Made by a program: the position numbers and the translations under genes. The notes under the pieces are model-generated. The model saw nothing but the letters and a program-made list of their open reading frames with translations, was not told where the DNA came from and made no database searches. DNA of 64,000 bases from positions 3,038,001 to 3,102,000 of the forward strand of contig CP148031.1 of NCBI GenBank assembly GCA_040500365.1, read 5' to 3'. Positions 24,800 to 34,128 of the stretch are shown piece by piece. Source of the stretch: Dehalobacter alkaniphilus. GTDB lineage: Bacteria; Bacillota; Desulfitobacteriia; Desulfitobacteriales; Syntrophobotulaceae. The first letter of the stretch is position 1. The number at the start of each line of letters is the position of its first letter.

Positions 24800-24844
24800 T
24801 ATTGCATAAAAAAAATGCCTCCGATTTATTCTGAGTCATCTTAC

Positions 24845-24896
24845 TATGTCCTATATTTATGTCCTATATTTATGTCTTATATTTATGTCTTATATT
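24845..24896. repeat. Four tandem 13-bp repeats upstream of the pstS promoter
   Basis: Four contiguous copies of TATGTC(C/T)TATATT occur: two with C, then two with T. They lie between the helicase stop and the pstS PHO box, about 46 bases upstream of the latter. They may be a slippage-prone spacer or an upstream regulatory array. Confidence 0.7.
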
Positions 24897-24920
24897 ACTT
24901 CTCTCATTCTTTCCCGCTTT

Positions 24921-27278
24921 TTAGGGATTACCTTTACTGCCTGTCTGCCAGAATAATCCGAGGTTTTTCTCAATAGACTTGCTGTCTTTGATGTTTCTGC
25001 GCCGCATCCAGTGTTTTGGAAACAGCTTTATATATTTCTTGTTGCTGTACCGCTCGTCAATAAGCAAAACGGCACCGATATCGTTTTCGCTGCGAATCAC
25101 CCTGCCGGCAGCCTGCATCACCTTGTTCATTCCGGGATACATATACGCATATTCATAGCCGAGACCGTTTTTGCTGTTAAAGTAATCCCGAATGATATTC
25201 TGCTGAACACTTAGCTGGGGCAGTCCCACGCTTACAATCGCCGTACCAATCAGCCTGCTTCCCTTCAGATCAATGCCTTCGGAGAATATTCCGCCGAGCA
25301 CGCAGAAAGCTACATAGGTTTTCTCAGGATTCTCTTTGAAACTTAGCAGGAAACGTTCCCGTTCTTCTTCAGCCATTGAAGCTTCCTGGGCCACAGCGGT
25401 GATATCGGGACAGGCCGAAGCAAACTCGGCAAAAATATCGTTCATATATTTATACGATGGAAAATAAACAATGTAATTCCCCGTTTTCTGGGCGACAAAG
25501 GAACCAATCATCCGGGTAATCTGGTGAGCGCTTTGTTCTCTTTCTTTATACTTGGTCGAAACAGAGTCAGCCGTCAGCACGCAAAGCTTTCGATAATCAA
25601 ATGGAGAATCGAGAGAGAGAATATGGTCTGCTTCACCTCCGCCAAGTACCTCCCGGAAATATTCCAGCGGAGACAGCGTCGCTGAAAACATCACCGCCGA
25701 ACTGCCTCTTTTAAGCGCCTCTCCCAGCAAAAACGATGGATCAAGGCAGAAAAGCTTCACGGTTACCTCATCCCGCTTGGTTTCCACAAAAGTAACGTAT
25801 CTTTCATCGTAAAATTCAGCGATTGCTGTAAAACCCAGCACATCAAAATAGAGCTGAAGAAAAGCACTATCCTCGCTTAAGCTTCTGTTTTCCTTAAGCA
25901 TCAATTCACAAGTTCCGGTGTATTGCTGAAGAAGGCTCAGGAAATCCGCAGGCATTTCCGTCGTAATCAAATAGCCCTGCTCCCCGCATTGATGACGCAG
26001 GTCAATCATCTTTTTATTGATGCGGTTCAGGATTTTATCCAACGCTTTATTTCTACCCTTATACGCTTTTTTCACCTGGTAAAAAGCAGTTTTGTCAAGC
26101 TTTGCTGAGAACATTTCCCGCGCTCTGTCCACAAGGTTGTGGGCTTCATCGATCAGAAACACATAATCGCCGCTGTTGTCTGCAAAAAAGCGTCTGAGAT
26201 GTGCTCTCGGATCAAAAACATAGTTGTAGTCACAAATGACGCAGTCCGCCAAAAGCGAAAGATCCAGGGAAAGTTCAAACGGACAGACTGTATGCTTCTG
26301 GGCGTATTTCTCGATTACACTTCTGGACAAATCATCAGACTCTTTGATCGCATCTAAAATGGCTGCATTAATTCGGTCGTAATGTCCTTTGGCATATTTA
26401 CAATACTCGGGATGGCAGACCGACTTTTCACAAAAGCAAATTTTTTCTTTAGCAGTCAGCGTCAAGGTCTTCATTTTCAGACCGCCTTGGCGCATTCTTT
26501 CGAATGCCTCTTCCGCAACCTGACGCGTTATCGTTTTGGCCGTCAAATAGAATAGTTTAGAGGTTTTCGCCTCCCCCATCGCTTTGATGGCTGGAAACAG
26601 CACCGAGATAGTTTTTCCGGTTCCTGTCGGGGCCTGCACAAACAGTTTCTTTCGGCCGGCTATGGCCCGGTAGGCCTGTACAGCCAGCTCCCGCTGCCCC
26701 TGCCGGTAGGCCGGGAAAGGAAACTGAAGCGCCTTGATCGAGGGGTCCCGAATCTCTGCCCATTCGGCAGAAAAGCTTGCCCATACCGAATACTTTTGAA
26801 TAAGACTGCCGATAAATTCCGTCAGTTCATTGATTGCAAAAAAATTAAGCCATTGTTTGGTTTCATTGGTCTCCAGATTGAAATACGTCAGTTGAACGGC
26901 GGCTTCTGTCAGAGCGTTCTGGACAGCGTAAATATACGCATAGCACTTAGCCTGCGCCCAATGAGCGCCGCTGAAATCCTTGTTAATAGAATCCAATGGC
27001 AGCACCGTGGTTTTTATTTCTTCAATAACGGTCCGGCCTTCACAGCTGAAAATGCCGTCAGCACGTCCCTCCAACGTATAATCAATGCCATTGTAACAAT
27101 ATGCTTCAGAAAGCGAAACTTCGCTTCGATAGTCCTCATAGGTTTCACGGTTCCTCTTCTGCAGGATCCGATGCGCTTTAGCCCCTTCCGCCATCCTGTC
27201 CTTGGAAGCATACCTGCTGTCAATGTCCCCGCAGCGCATTATTAATTCAACCAGCTGTCTGATCGGAAGCTTAATCAT
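24921..27278 (-). CDS. DEAH-box Fe-S helicase with N-terminal PD-(D/E)XK nuclease domain
   Basis: This 785-residue protein is a superfamily 2 DNA helicase of the XPD/DinG group. Residues 60-150 resemble a RecB/Cas4-type nuclease (D74, then E87-I-K89 in a D...EXK pattern). Walker A is at 216-223 (APTGTGKT), four cysteines at C281, C283, C288 and C293 are the likely Fe-S ligands, and DEAH is at 377-380. The C-terminal helicase half has MFSATLSP, IVYFPSY, FSEGIDL and QAAGRVIRSENDIG. It probably unwinds and cuts DNA in repair. The start has only a weak ribosome site. It lies 40 bases after trmB on the same strand. Confidence 0.88.
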   Translation of the reverse strand: MIKLPIRQLVELIMRCGDIDSRYASKDRMAEGAKAHRILQKRNRETYEDYRSEVSLSEAYCYNGIDYTLEGRADGIFSCEGRTVIEEIKTTVLPLDSINKDFSGAHWAQAKCYAYIYAVQNALTEAAVQLTYFNLETNETKQWLNFFAINELTEFIGSLIQKYSVWASFSAEWAEIRDPSIKALQFPFPAYRQGQRELAVQAYRAIAGRKKLFVQAPTGTGKTISVLFPAIKAMGEAKTSKLFYLTAKTITRQVAEEAFERMRQGGLKMKTLTLTAKEKICFCEKSVCHPEYCKYAKGHYDRINAAILDAIKESDDLSRSVIEKYAQKHTVCPFELSLDLSLLADCVICDYNYVFDPRAHLRRFFADNSGDYVFLIDEAHNLVDRAREMFSAKLDKTAFYQVKKAYKGRNKALDKILNRINKKMIDLRHQCGEQGYLITTEMPADFLSLLQQYTGTCELMLKENRSLSEDSAFLQLYFDVLGFTAIAEFYDERYVTFVETKRDEVTVKLFCLDPSFLLGEALKRGSSAVMFSATLSPLEYFREVLGGGEADHILSLDSPFDYRKLCVLTADSVSTKYKEREQSAHQITRMIGSFVAQKTGNYIVYFPSYKYMNDIFAEFASACPDITAVAQEASMAEEERERFLLSFKENPEKTYVAFCVLGGIFSEGIDLKGSRLIGTAIVSVGLPQLSVQQNIIRDYFNSKNGLGYEYAYMYPGMNKVMQAAGRVIRSENDIGAVLLIDERYSNKKYIKLFPKHWMRRRNIKDSKSIEKNLGLFWQTGSKGNP

Positions 27279-27318
27279 GGTTTCAGTCCATTCTCCCAGA
27301 AATAGGTGCGAATCCTAT

Positions 27319-27954
27319 TTATTCATACTTAAAAACGGCAAACTTAATCTTGATCCCCTGACCTGTAAATTTTGTTTCGTATTCGGTCATGATATTTTCT
27401 TCAAAACCACTTTGATGCAAATCATATGTCCGGTATAATTCCTGAAAACCGGTCTCCTGAAAATACTGCAGGCTATCTTCAAAAAGTGGTTCATCGTCCG
27501 TTTTGAACCAAACCTCCGATCCTTTCTTTACAAAGGTCTGGTACTTCCTTAGAAAGTTCGGATGTGTCAGTCTGCGCTTATGGTGTCGCTTGCTGGGCCA
27601 TGGATTACAGAAATTGATATAGATTTTATCAATTTCATCCTGTCCGAAAATACTGTCGGTATCTTCAATACGCATGGAAACCAGCCTGACGTTAGGCAGC
27701 TTGCTTTGATTAAGTTTCCTTAACACACAAACCAGCACTTCCGGGTAGGAATCAATTGCAATATAATTGATATTTTCAGTTTTGCCTGCAAGTGATGCGA
27801 TAAAATCCCCCCGGCCGCAGCCCAGTTCTAAATGAACCGGATCATTATTGTCGAATACTTCATTCCACTTCCCTTTGCATTCCGCAGGGGCTAAAATGGT
27901 CTTGGTGTCTTTCTCTAGTTCGAGCTTTGCGCTCCGTTTTCTCCTAAGCCGCAA
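27319..27954 (-). CDS. trmB: tRNA (guanine-46-N7)-methyltransferase TrmB
   Basis: This Rossmann methyltransferase modifies G46 of the tRNA variable loop using SAM. The SAM motif is HLELGCGRGDF (about residues 57-67), and the catalytic region NFCNPWPSKRHHKRRLTHP is diagnostic. The start is TTG at 27954: it gives the family-typical MRLRRK N-terminus and has AAGGAG 10 bases upstream. Length 211. Confidence 0.94.
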   Translation of the reverse strand: MRLRRKRSAKLELEKDTKTILAPAECKGKWNEVFDNNDPVHLELGCGRGDFIASLAGKTENINYIAIDSYPEVLVCVLRKLNQSKLPNVRLVSMRIEDTDSIFGQDEIDKIYINFCNPWPSKRHHKRRLTHPNFLRKYQTFVKKGSEVWFKTDDEPLFEDSLQYFQETGFQELYRTYDLHQSGFEENIMTEYETKFTGQGIKIKFAVFKYE

Positions 27955-27998
27955 TTATACACTGTCTCCTTCCAATGCTTATCAATCGAATAGAGGTC

Positions 27999-29363
27999 TT
28001 ACCGTTCCTGCATTACCCTATAATCCTTATCAATAAGGGGACTTTCATAGGCCGGTCTGATGATTTTGTCTGCATTGACCAATTCTTCCAAACGGTGGGC
28101 ACTCCACCCGACAATTCTGGCCATCGCAAACAACGGCGTATACAGTTCCAGCGGAATATCCAGCATACTGTAAACAAAGCCGCTGTAAAAATCCACATTG
28201 GCACTGACACCTTTATAGATTTTCCGTTCCTCAGCGATGACCTGAGGAGCGAGTCTCTCAATCATCGCATATAATTCAAAATCACTTCTTCGGTCTCTGT
28301 CATCCGCCAGCTTCTCGACAAAGCCTTTGAAGATTTGGGCCCTTGGGTCGGAAATCGAATAAACAGCATGTCCCATCCCATAAATGAGACCTCTCCGGTC
28401 AAACGCTTCCTTCTTCAAAATCTTCGTTAAGTAGCTTTTGACCTCTTCTTCATCCTTAGGGTTGGCAACGTGGGATTTGATATCAGCCACCATCTCGACA
28501 ACCTTAATATTTGCTCCGCCATGTTTTGGCCCTTTCAGAGAGGATAAGGCCGCCGCAATGACGGAATACGTATCCGAACCGGAAGAAGAAACGACTCTGG
28601 TCGTAAACGTGGAATTATTTCCCCCGCCGTGTTCCATATGCAGTACAAGGGCAATATCCAGCACCTTGGCTTCAAGTTCCGTAAATTGTTTATCCGGTCT
28701 TAACATTTTCAGGATATTTTGAGCTGTGGAGAGCTGATCATCAGGTCTGTGGATATAAAAGCTTTCGTTGCATTCATAATGATTGTAGGCATGATACCCG
28801 TACACGCACAGCATCGGAAAAATGCTGATCAGCATCAGACATTGCCGCAAAACATTATCTAAAGACACATCGTCTATGGTCTCATCATAGGATGCCAGGG
28901 TAAGAACACTCTTTGTTAGAGAATTCATGATGTCTCTGCTCGGTGCTTTCATAATGACATCACGCACAAAATTTTTAGGAAGATTTCTGCTTTCCACTAA
29001 AATGTCTTTAAAGTGGGCTAATTGTTCTTCATTAGGCAGTGATCCAAACAGAAGCAGATAAGTTATTTCTTCAAAGCCATATTGCTGATTATGTGCAAAT
29101 CCTTTGACCAAATCAGTGATATTGTATCCCCGGTAAAGAAGTTTTCCGTCACAGGGAATCCGCTTTCCATCAATTTCGTCATGAGACTTGATTAAAGAGA
29201 TATTGGTTAACCCGGCAAGTACCCCTTCCCCGTTCTTATCTCTTAAGCCGCGTTTTACGCCATACTCATTATAGAGGCTTGGATCAATCCAGCTGTTTTC
29301 CTGACAGATCTTGCTGTACTTATGTGTAAAAGAATCAATTGTTTCCTTTTTATTGCACGCCAT
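27999..29363 (-). CDS. Citrate synthase (Si-type fold)
   Basis: It condenses oxaloacetate and acetyl-CoA to citrate. Family motifs are LLYRGYNITDL, LHMEHGGGNNSTF (catalytic histidine region near 245), LKGPKHGGAN (near 290) and YGMGHAVYSISDPRA. At 454 residues it is of the long clostridial subtype; a 2-methylcitrate synthase cannot be excluded. A near-perfect GGAGGAG site precedes the ATG. No other TCA-cycle gene is adjacent. Confidence 0.92.
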   Translation of the reverse strand: MACNKKETIDSFTHKYSKICQENSWIDPSLYNEYGVKRGLRDKNGEGVLAGLTNISLIKSHDEIDGKRIPCDGKLLYRGYNITDLVKGFAHNQQYGFEEITYLLLFGSLPNEEQLAHFKDILVESRNLPKNFVRDVIMKAPSRDIMNSLTKSVLTLASYDETIDDVSLDNVLRQCLMLISIFPMLCVYGYHAYNHYECNESFYIHRPDDQLSTAQNILKMLRPDKQFTELEAKVLDIALVLHMEHGGGNNSTFTTRVVSSSGSDTYSVIAAALSSLKGPKHGGANIKVVEMVADIKSHVANPKDEEEVKSYLTKILKKEAFDRRGLIYGMGHAVYSISDPRAQIFKGFVEKLADDRDRRSDFELYAMIERLAPQVIAEERKIYKGVSANVDFYSGFVYSMLDIPLELYTPLFAMARIVGWSAHRLEELVNADKIIRPAYESPLIDKDYRVMQER

Positions 29364-29509
29364 TTTCTCCTCCGATTCTTGGTTAATCCTGTTTCATTTA
29401 CCCTATTTGATTGATTATCCTTAAAACATGATATTGCCGTTTTTTCAAACAACTTTATTATACTATCCGAGTTGTTTGTTGTAAATATCATTTATATTAC
29501 CCTAACAAG

Positions 29510-29549
29510 AAGGCCAACAAAGAAAGAACTCCCTCTCTTCGTCGGCCTT
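29510..29549. terminator. Hairpin after the cheY-like gene
   Basis: A 14-bp stem with two G-U pairs (AAGGCCGACGAAGA / TCTTTGTTGGCCTT on the minus strand) lies 30 bases beyond the stop of the CheY-like gene. A CTTGTT tract follows. Confidence 0.55.
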
Positions 29550-29578
29550 ACATCATTTTTGATTCACACGGATAACTA

Positions 29579-29944
29579 TTATCTTAAACCCAGGACCTGG
29601 TTTATAATATTGATTACCTTGTCTTCCTCAAAAGGTTTAATAATGTAATTCTTGGCGCCCAATTTAATTGCCTCGAAGACCCTGTCTTTTTGGTTAATTG
29701 CGCTTATCATGACCACCCTGGCATCAGGGTACCTGCCGAGCAATTTACCAAGTGCCTCGATGCCGTCTGACAGAGGCATCGTAATATCCATTGTCACAAT
29801 ATCCGGATGCAAATTTCCATATTCAGCCAGAGCCTGCATGCCATTGAGCGCTTCGCCTATGACTTCATGACCGCCTCTCCCCATGATAGCAGCTAAATTT
29901 CTCCTCATAATTGCAGAGTCATCAACGATTAATACCTTAGCCAT
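29579..29944 (-). CDS. CheY-like single-domain response regulator
   Basis: This 121-residue lone receiver has D8/D9, phosphoacceptor D53 (VTMDITMP), an S/T switch (MISAI) and K103 (IIKPFEED). It has no output domain, as in CheY. It sits 10 bases downstream of a CheA-like kinase and is almost certainly its phosphorylation target. GAGGAGG precedes the ATG. The next effector is unknown; a motor, another enzyme or a phosphorelay are possible. Confidence 0.92.
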   Translation of the reverse strand: MAKVLIVDDSAIMRRNLAAIMGRGGHEVIGEALNGMQALAEYGNLHPDIVTMDITMPLSDGIEALGKLLGRYPDARVVMISAINQKDRVFEAIKLGAKNYIIKPFEEDKVINIINQVLGLR

Positions 29945-29953
29945 TTTTCCTCC

Positions 29954-32074
29954 TCAGTCGTAACTATGAGTGCCGGTTCCAATTGGCAGCAGAAAATTGA
30001 ATTCTGTTCCAGTGTCAGGATTTGTAACAATATCCAAATGACCGCCTATTTTTTCAAGTTCTTGTTTAACGATCGCCATGCCGATGCCGCGTCCCGAAAT
30101 CATCGATGCACTGTCTTTGCTGGAAAGCCCGTCTTCAAAAATAAGTGGGATAATATCTTTATCGTCCAGCTCTGCCAGTTGTTCTGCGGTAAATACCCCA
30201 AGCTCAAGCGCTTTTTGTTTGATTCCTTCCAAGTCTAAGCCTTTGCCATCATCAGCGATCTTTAATAATATTTGATCTTGAACTAATTTCATTTCGCAGA
30301 CAACGCGGCCCTTTTCTTCTTTTCCGGCTTTGATTCTGTCTTCCCTGTTTTCAATGCCATGATCTACGCAGTTCGCAAAAATATGAATCAGTGATTTGGT
30401 AAAGGCCTGGTACCTTTTTGTATCTACAGGGAACTCTCCGCCTTCTAGTTCAAGAGGATACAACGATTTCTCCAAGCCCTGAGCTAAGCCTTCTACAGTA
30501 TTCGGGTAAGCAGCTAAAAGCTCTTTGAACGAGCGGTAACGCAATTGCCTGATTTTGGTAATCAGAATATTGGCCTCCTGCGATGGAATAAGCATCGCTA
30601 TTTGATCTTCCAATTCAAGCAGTTTTTCTTCCGGGATCTCGATGATTTTATCTCTGACAATAAAATTCTCCCCTAAGGTTGACTGCAGAATACGCAAACC
30701 TTCATTCAGAACATGTTCAAGATTCAAATTTTGCAGGAGCATACCTAAACCAGTACTGGTTGCTGAATCCCTTTGTTCAAAAGATTTGATCTCTTCTTCA
30801 AGATGGTGAAGAGAACGAACCATATGTATCATCTCAAACTGGCCAAATTCCCCTTTAAAGGTATGAATCCTTCGTTTGACATCGACAATTACCCGCTGAA
30901 GCGGTTCTTTGCAAGTAACCAGCTGCGGTACGGTCATCTGGCAAAAACGCTGGTAATCTGAAATAAGTTCCAAAAGGTCATTACGGCTGATAACAGCCTT
31001 AACAATCATTTTAAGTGTTTTCCGTTCATTTTCCATTTGTTCCTGCAAAGCACGTTTCTCCGTAGCATCCGTTAAGATAACCATCAAAGCTTGTGTTTCT
31101 TCCTGACGCTTATCCGCGATAAACTTGTATTCGATTTTTATATAGTAGTTATTCAGGAAAATTGCATCCGGCAGAAAAGAAAGGAATACCTCCCTGCGCA
31201 CCGGGTCATTCTCCTGAAAACATTCCAGAAGAACTTTGTTCACAAAGTCTCTTTGTTCCTGATCCTTCGGATAAATTAAGTCCGGGAAGTTACGTTTATC
31301 TAAGTCAGGACCCAATAATCTCTGGCATTCAATGCTGTATTCAGGTTCAATACACAGGTCTGATCCAAAAGACAGGAAGCCCTGCCCGGCATTATTGAGT
31401 AAATTTTTCACAGACTGCATACTTTGTTTAAGATTTTTTTCGACGACGCGCCGTCTTCGTATTTCTTCACTGAGCGTGACGTAAATAAGCAAGCCGAAGA
31501 GAACGACCATGGCTGCTGTATAAAGAATGATCTGCCCGACGCGTTTGGCCAGTTCCTGATAAATATATTGGATATCTACATCTGTTCCGACTGCGCCTAT
31601 GACCTGACCGTCGGCATTGACCAATGGTGCATAGCCGGTAATCAAAGTACCCCAAAGCGTTGAAGTCTGAGCTCTCGTGTGAAAAGCTTTGGTATGCGTA
31701 TGTGCTGCCGGTGTAGACAGTTCATCGGTCTCACCTAAAGAATCCTTCTCCGAATCGAAAATGTATTCAATTTGGCTGGGTGATATTTGATGTTCGACAT
31801 AAACATACTTCACTCCGGTTTCAGCTTGAATACGCTGAAAATATGCCTGCATCTCTCTAAAATAATCATTAGGCTCTTTCTCCGCAAGTAACTTTTCATA
31901 TTCAGTAATATTAATACTGTCAGCGACAACCCGAGAAATGGTCATCGCGTTGATGCCGATATCATCAAGGGTCTTATTATACCAGGACCTGATCAAGAGA
32001 ATTTGAATTAATACCAGCAAAGCAAGAATAAGAACGTTAACCGTTCTTGCCAGCCTACTCCGATTATTTTCCAA
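29954..32074 (-). CDS. Membrane sensor CheA-like histidine kinase with HPt domain
   Basis: This 706-residue protein begins with a membrane helix (about 10-30), an extracytoplasmic Cache-type sensor (about 35-180) and a second helix (about 183-205). A PAS-like region (about 220-350) follows. An HPt-like helical segment carries the phosphorylatable histidine in IHTFKGEFGQF (near 412). The CheA-type ATPase domain has FANCVDHGIENREDR, ADDGKGLD and SGRGIGMAIVKQELE. A CheW domain is absent. It therefore combines a transmembrane sensor and CheA-style catalysis in one chain and signals to the adjacent CheY. The start is TTG at 32074 with AGGGAT 5 bases upstream. Confidence 0.85.
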   Translation of the reverse strand: MENNRSRLARTVNVLILALLVLIQILLIRSWYNKTLDDIGINAMTISRVVADSINITEYEKLLAEKEPNDYFREMQAYFQRIQAETGVKYVYVEHQISPSQIEYIFDSEKDSLGETDELSTPAAHTHTKAFHTRAQTSTLWGTLITGYAPLVNADGQVIGAVGTDVDIQYIYQELAKRVGQIILYTAAMVVLFGLLIYVTLSEEIRRRRVVEKNLKQSMQSVKNLLNNAGQGFLSFGSDLCIEPEYSIECQRLLGPDLDKRNFPDLIYPKDQEQRDFVNKVLLECFQENDPVRREVFLSFLPDAIFLNNYYIKIEYKFIADKRQEETQALMVILTDATEKRALQEQMENERKTLKMIVKAVISRNDLLELISDYQRFCQMTVPQLVTCKEPLQRVIVDVKRRIHTFKGEFGQFEMIHMVRSLHHLEEEIKSFEQRDSATSTGLGMLLQNLNLEHVLNEGLRILQSTLGENFIVRDKIIEIPEEKLLELEDQIAMLIPSQEANILITKIRQLRYRSFKELLAAYPNTVEGLAQGLEKSLYPLELEGGEFPVDTKRYQAFTKSLIHIFANCVDHGIENREDRIKAGKEEKGRVVCEMKLVQDQILLKIADDGKGLDLEGIKQKALELGVFTAEQLAELDDKDIIPLIFEDGLSSKDSASMISGRGIGMAIVKQELEKIGGHLDIVTNPDTGTEFNFLLPIGTGTHSYD

Positions 32075-32153
32075 TTAATATCCCTACTTATAAAAATTGT
32101 TTCTGGGAAAATTCTACATAAATCTACAAAATACCTTTTTCCATTATATCAAA

Positions 32154-32186
32154 TAAAAAAGCAGACTTAAACTGTCTACTTTTTTC
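32154..32186. terminator. Bidirectional-type terminator between aldolase and CheA-like gene
   Basis: The hairpin AAAAAAGCAGAC / GTCTACTTTTTT, with a 7-base loop and one mismatch, has A/T runs on both sides. It lies downstream of fba only on the minus strand, where it would stop aldolase transcripts before the kinase gene. Confidence 0.6.
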
Positions 32187-32248
32187 GCAATATTTCGTAT
32201 TTCCGCTAAGTGGAATCTTTTATTTGTCGTTCGCTCACTATACTATTC

Positions 32249-33175
32249 TTAGAGCTGATTACTGCAGTTTAAGACATTAGCAATCTTATGCTTAACCATA
32301 TTTTTGATGGCTTCTCTAGCCGGTTTTAGATACTGACGGGGGTCAAAATCAGCAGGACTATTCGCCAAATACTCGCGGATTGAAGCCGTCATGGCAAGGC
32401 GCAGATCGGTATCAATATTTATTTTGCAGACTCCCATGGTCCCAGCCTTGTGAAGCATATCTTCGGGGACACCCTGCGCTCCCTTGATATCTCCTCCATA
32501 TTCGTTGCATTTTGCCACAAATTCCGGCAGTACCGTGGACGCGCCGTGTAAAACTAATGGGAAGCCAGGAAGCAGAGAGGCTATCTTTTCAAGACGCTCG
32601 AAATCAAGCATCGCTTCTCCCTTGAACTTATACGCTCCGTGACTGGTGCCAATCGCAACAGCCAGGGAATCACAACCAGTTTTATGAACAAATTCGGCAG
32701 CCTGCTCCGGATCCGTATAGCTGCTGTCCTTAACGCTGACATTTACTGCATCTTCAATGCCGGCAAGTCTGCCTAATTCGGCTTCCACGACGACGCCTTT
32801 GGCATGGGCGTACTCTACAACCTTTTTGGTAACGGCAATATTTTCGGCAAAAGACAGCTTAGAACCATCGATCATCACCGAAGTGAAGCCGCCGTCAACA
32901 CAGGCCTTACAAATCTCAAAGTCTTCCCCGTGATCCAAATGCAGGCAGATCGGCAAGCCGGTATCCTCCACTGCAGCCTCTACCAGCTTCATTAAGTAAA
33001 TATGTTTGGCATATTTCCGGGCACCCGCAGAAACCTGTAAAATCAAAGGTGCATTTTCTTCCTTCGCCGCATCAACAATTCCCTGAATAATTTCCATATT
33101 GTTAACGTTAAATGCTCCGACAGCACATTTCCCATAGACTTTTTTAAACATTTCAGCAGAAGTTACCAGTGGCAT
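32249..33175 (-). CDS. fba: Class II fructose-bisphosphate aldolase
   Basis: This zinc-dependent aldolase interconverts fructose 1,6-bisphosphate and triose phosphates. It has 308 residues from the ATG at 33175, which follows GGAGGG at 7 bases (14 upstream codons discarded). D81 and H82 in CLHLDHGEDFE are catalytic and zinc residues; GTSHGAYKF and VLHGASTVLPE provide further zinc histidines, and NIDTDLR is phosphate-binding. It is monocistronic. Confidence 0.94.
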   Translation of the reverse strand: MPLVTSAEMFKKVYGKCAVGAFNVNNMEIIQGIVDAAKEENAPLILQVSAGARKYAKHIYLMKLVEAAVEDTGLPICLHLDHGEDFEICKACVDGGFTSVMIDGSKLSFAENIAVTKKVVEYAHAKGVVVEAELGRLAGIEDAVNVSVKDSSYTDPEQAAEFVHKTGCDSLAVAIGTSHGAYKFKGEAMLDFERLEKIASLLPGFPLVLHGASTVLPEFVAKCNEYGGDIKGAQGVPEDMLHKAGTMGVCKINIDTDLRLAMTASIREYLANSPADFDPRQYLKPAREAIKNMVKHKIANVLNCSNQL

Positions 33176-33502
33176 ATTAATTCCCTCCAGATATTTTTTA
33201 TATGTATGCTTTTGCATAGTATTACCCAGTTGAAAATTATTTTTACCGTTTTAGTGACGGCTTAAGTTTATATTAATTGCCTGCAAACTTCAATAGTCCT
33301 TATAAACTTACTTATTCATTCGACATCATTTACCTACATTTTCATTATATCGATATGTCATACCATGCTTAAAGGTATCGTTCCCAATGATCGGCATATT
33401 GAATTTGATCCAAAACAGCCGGCACTCATCGTCTGAATATGTGTTTAGATGCTTTTGATTTTTTCGAATAATCCATTTTGACAGATTCCCTTTTGACATC
33501 TC
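33176..33502. other. Intergenic region upstream of fba
   Basis: This AT-rich spacer of about 330 bases separates the divergent fba and NusG-II genes. I see no open frame, repeat or riboswitch in it. The fba promoter must lie here but could not be assigned. Confidence 0.5.
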
Positions 33503-33532
33503 TTGACACTGTTTTGCTTGATCAATTATAGT
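33503..33532 (+). promoter_or_regulatory. Sigma-A-like promoter of the NusG-II gene
   Basis: A perfect -35 TTGACA (33503-33508) and -10 TATAGT (33527-33532) are separated by 18 bases, about 90 bases upstream of the coding start. Confidence 0.65.
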
Positions 33533-33624
33533 ATGTTTGAATGTAGAAAGTTATGTTCTGTTTTTCTTGTGCTGTTCAGTCAGACATCCATAAGGAGAAT
33601 GCTCAAGGAGGACCTGCAAATACC

Positions 33625-33981
33625 ATGAAGAAACATGATATTATCCTAGTTGGCATCATAATCTTACTCGTGCTCATCGGTTTAGGCAGTATAAAATTCC
33701 ATCAATCCCAAAATGAAAAAGACCTCAGGTTTGCCGAAATCACACAGAATAACGTGCTTATCGAACGTATTGATTTAAATGCGGTCCAGGAACCGCGGGA
33801 AATTACCCTTCCGGGCAAGTACCACGAGATTGTTCTGGTAGAAAAAGGCCGCATCAGATTTAAAGAAACCAACTGTCCCGACCAGATTTGTGTCCGGACA
33901 GGCTGGCTGGAAAACCCAGGGGATTATGCTGTTTGTCTGCCCAATAAAGCCATTGTCAATATTACCGAGATTAAGAAATAG
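33625..33981 (+). CDS. NusG domain II-containing membrane-anchored protein
   Basis: This 118-residue protein has an N-terminal membrane helix (about 7-25) and a beta-rich extracytoplasmic domain of the NusG-II family (PF07009), with CPDQICVRTGW and VCLPNKAIVNI. In many Firmicutes this gene accompanies a Gx transporter and polyprenyl synthase; here it is alone. The start at 33625 follows AGGAGG at a longish 13 bases, but no nearer start exists and it places the helix at the N-terminus. Function unknown. Confidence 0.78.
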   Translation: MKKHDIILVGIIILLVLIGLGSIKFHQSQNEKDLRFAEITQNNVLIERIDLNAVQEPREITLPGKYHEIVLVEKGRIRFKETNCPDQICVRTGWLENPGDYAVCLPNKAIVNITEIKK

Positions 33982-34022
33982 ACTTGTGTTCATTTACCAA
34001 AATAAATGCTGCAACAAAACAG

Positions 34023-34050
34023 GGCGCTTCATTTCATAGAGGCGTCTTTT
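34023..34050 (+). terminator. Terminator after the NusG-II gene
   Basis: An 8-bp stem with wobble pairs (GGCGCTTC / GAGGCGTC) is followed by TTTTCTCTTTC, 41 bases past the stop. Confidence 0.6.
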
Positions 34051-34128
34051 CTCTTTCTAGGGTATTGCAGACAGAGAGGGCGCATCGAAACTATAGTCGT
34101 TGCGCCTACATGATTTGGATCGGAACTA

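Noticed and set aside
24777..24830. Terminator for the helicase gene
   Set aside because: The GCAT/ATGC arms around a T run give too weak a stem, and the segment overlaps the PHO-box promoter of pstS.
24845..24896. CRISPR-like array
   Set aside because: The 13-bp units are directly abutted with no spacers, and there are no cas genes.
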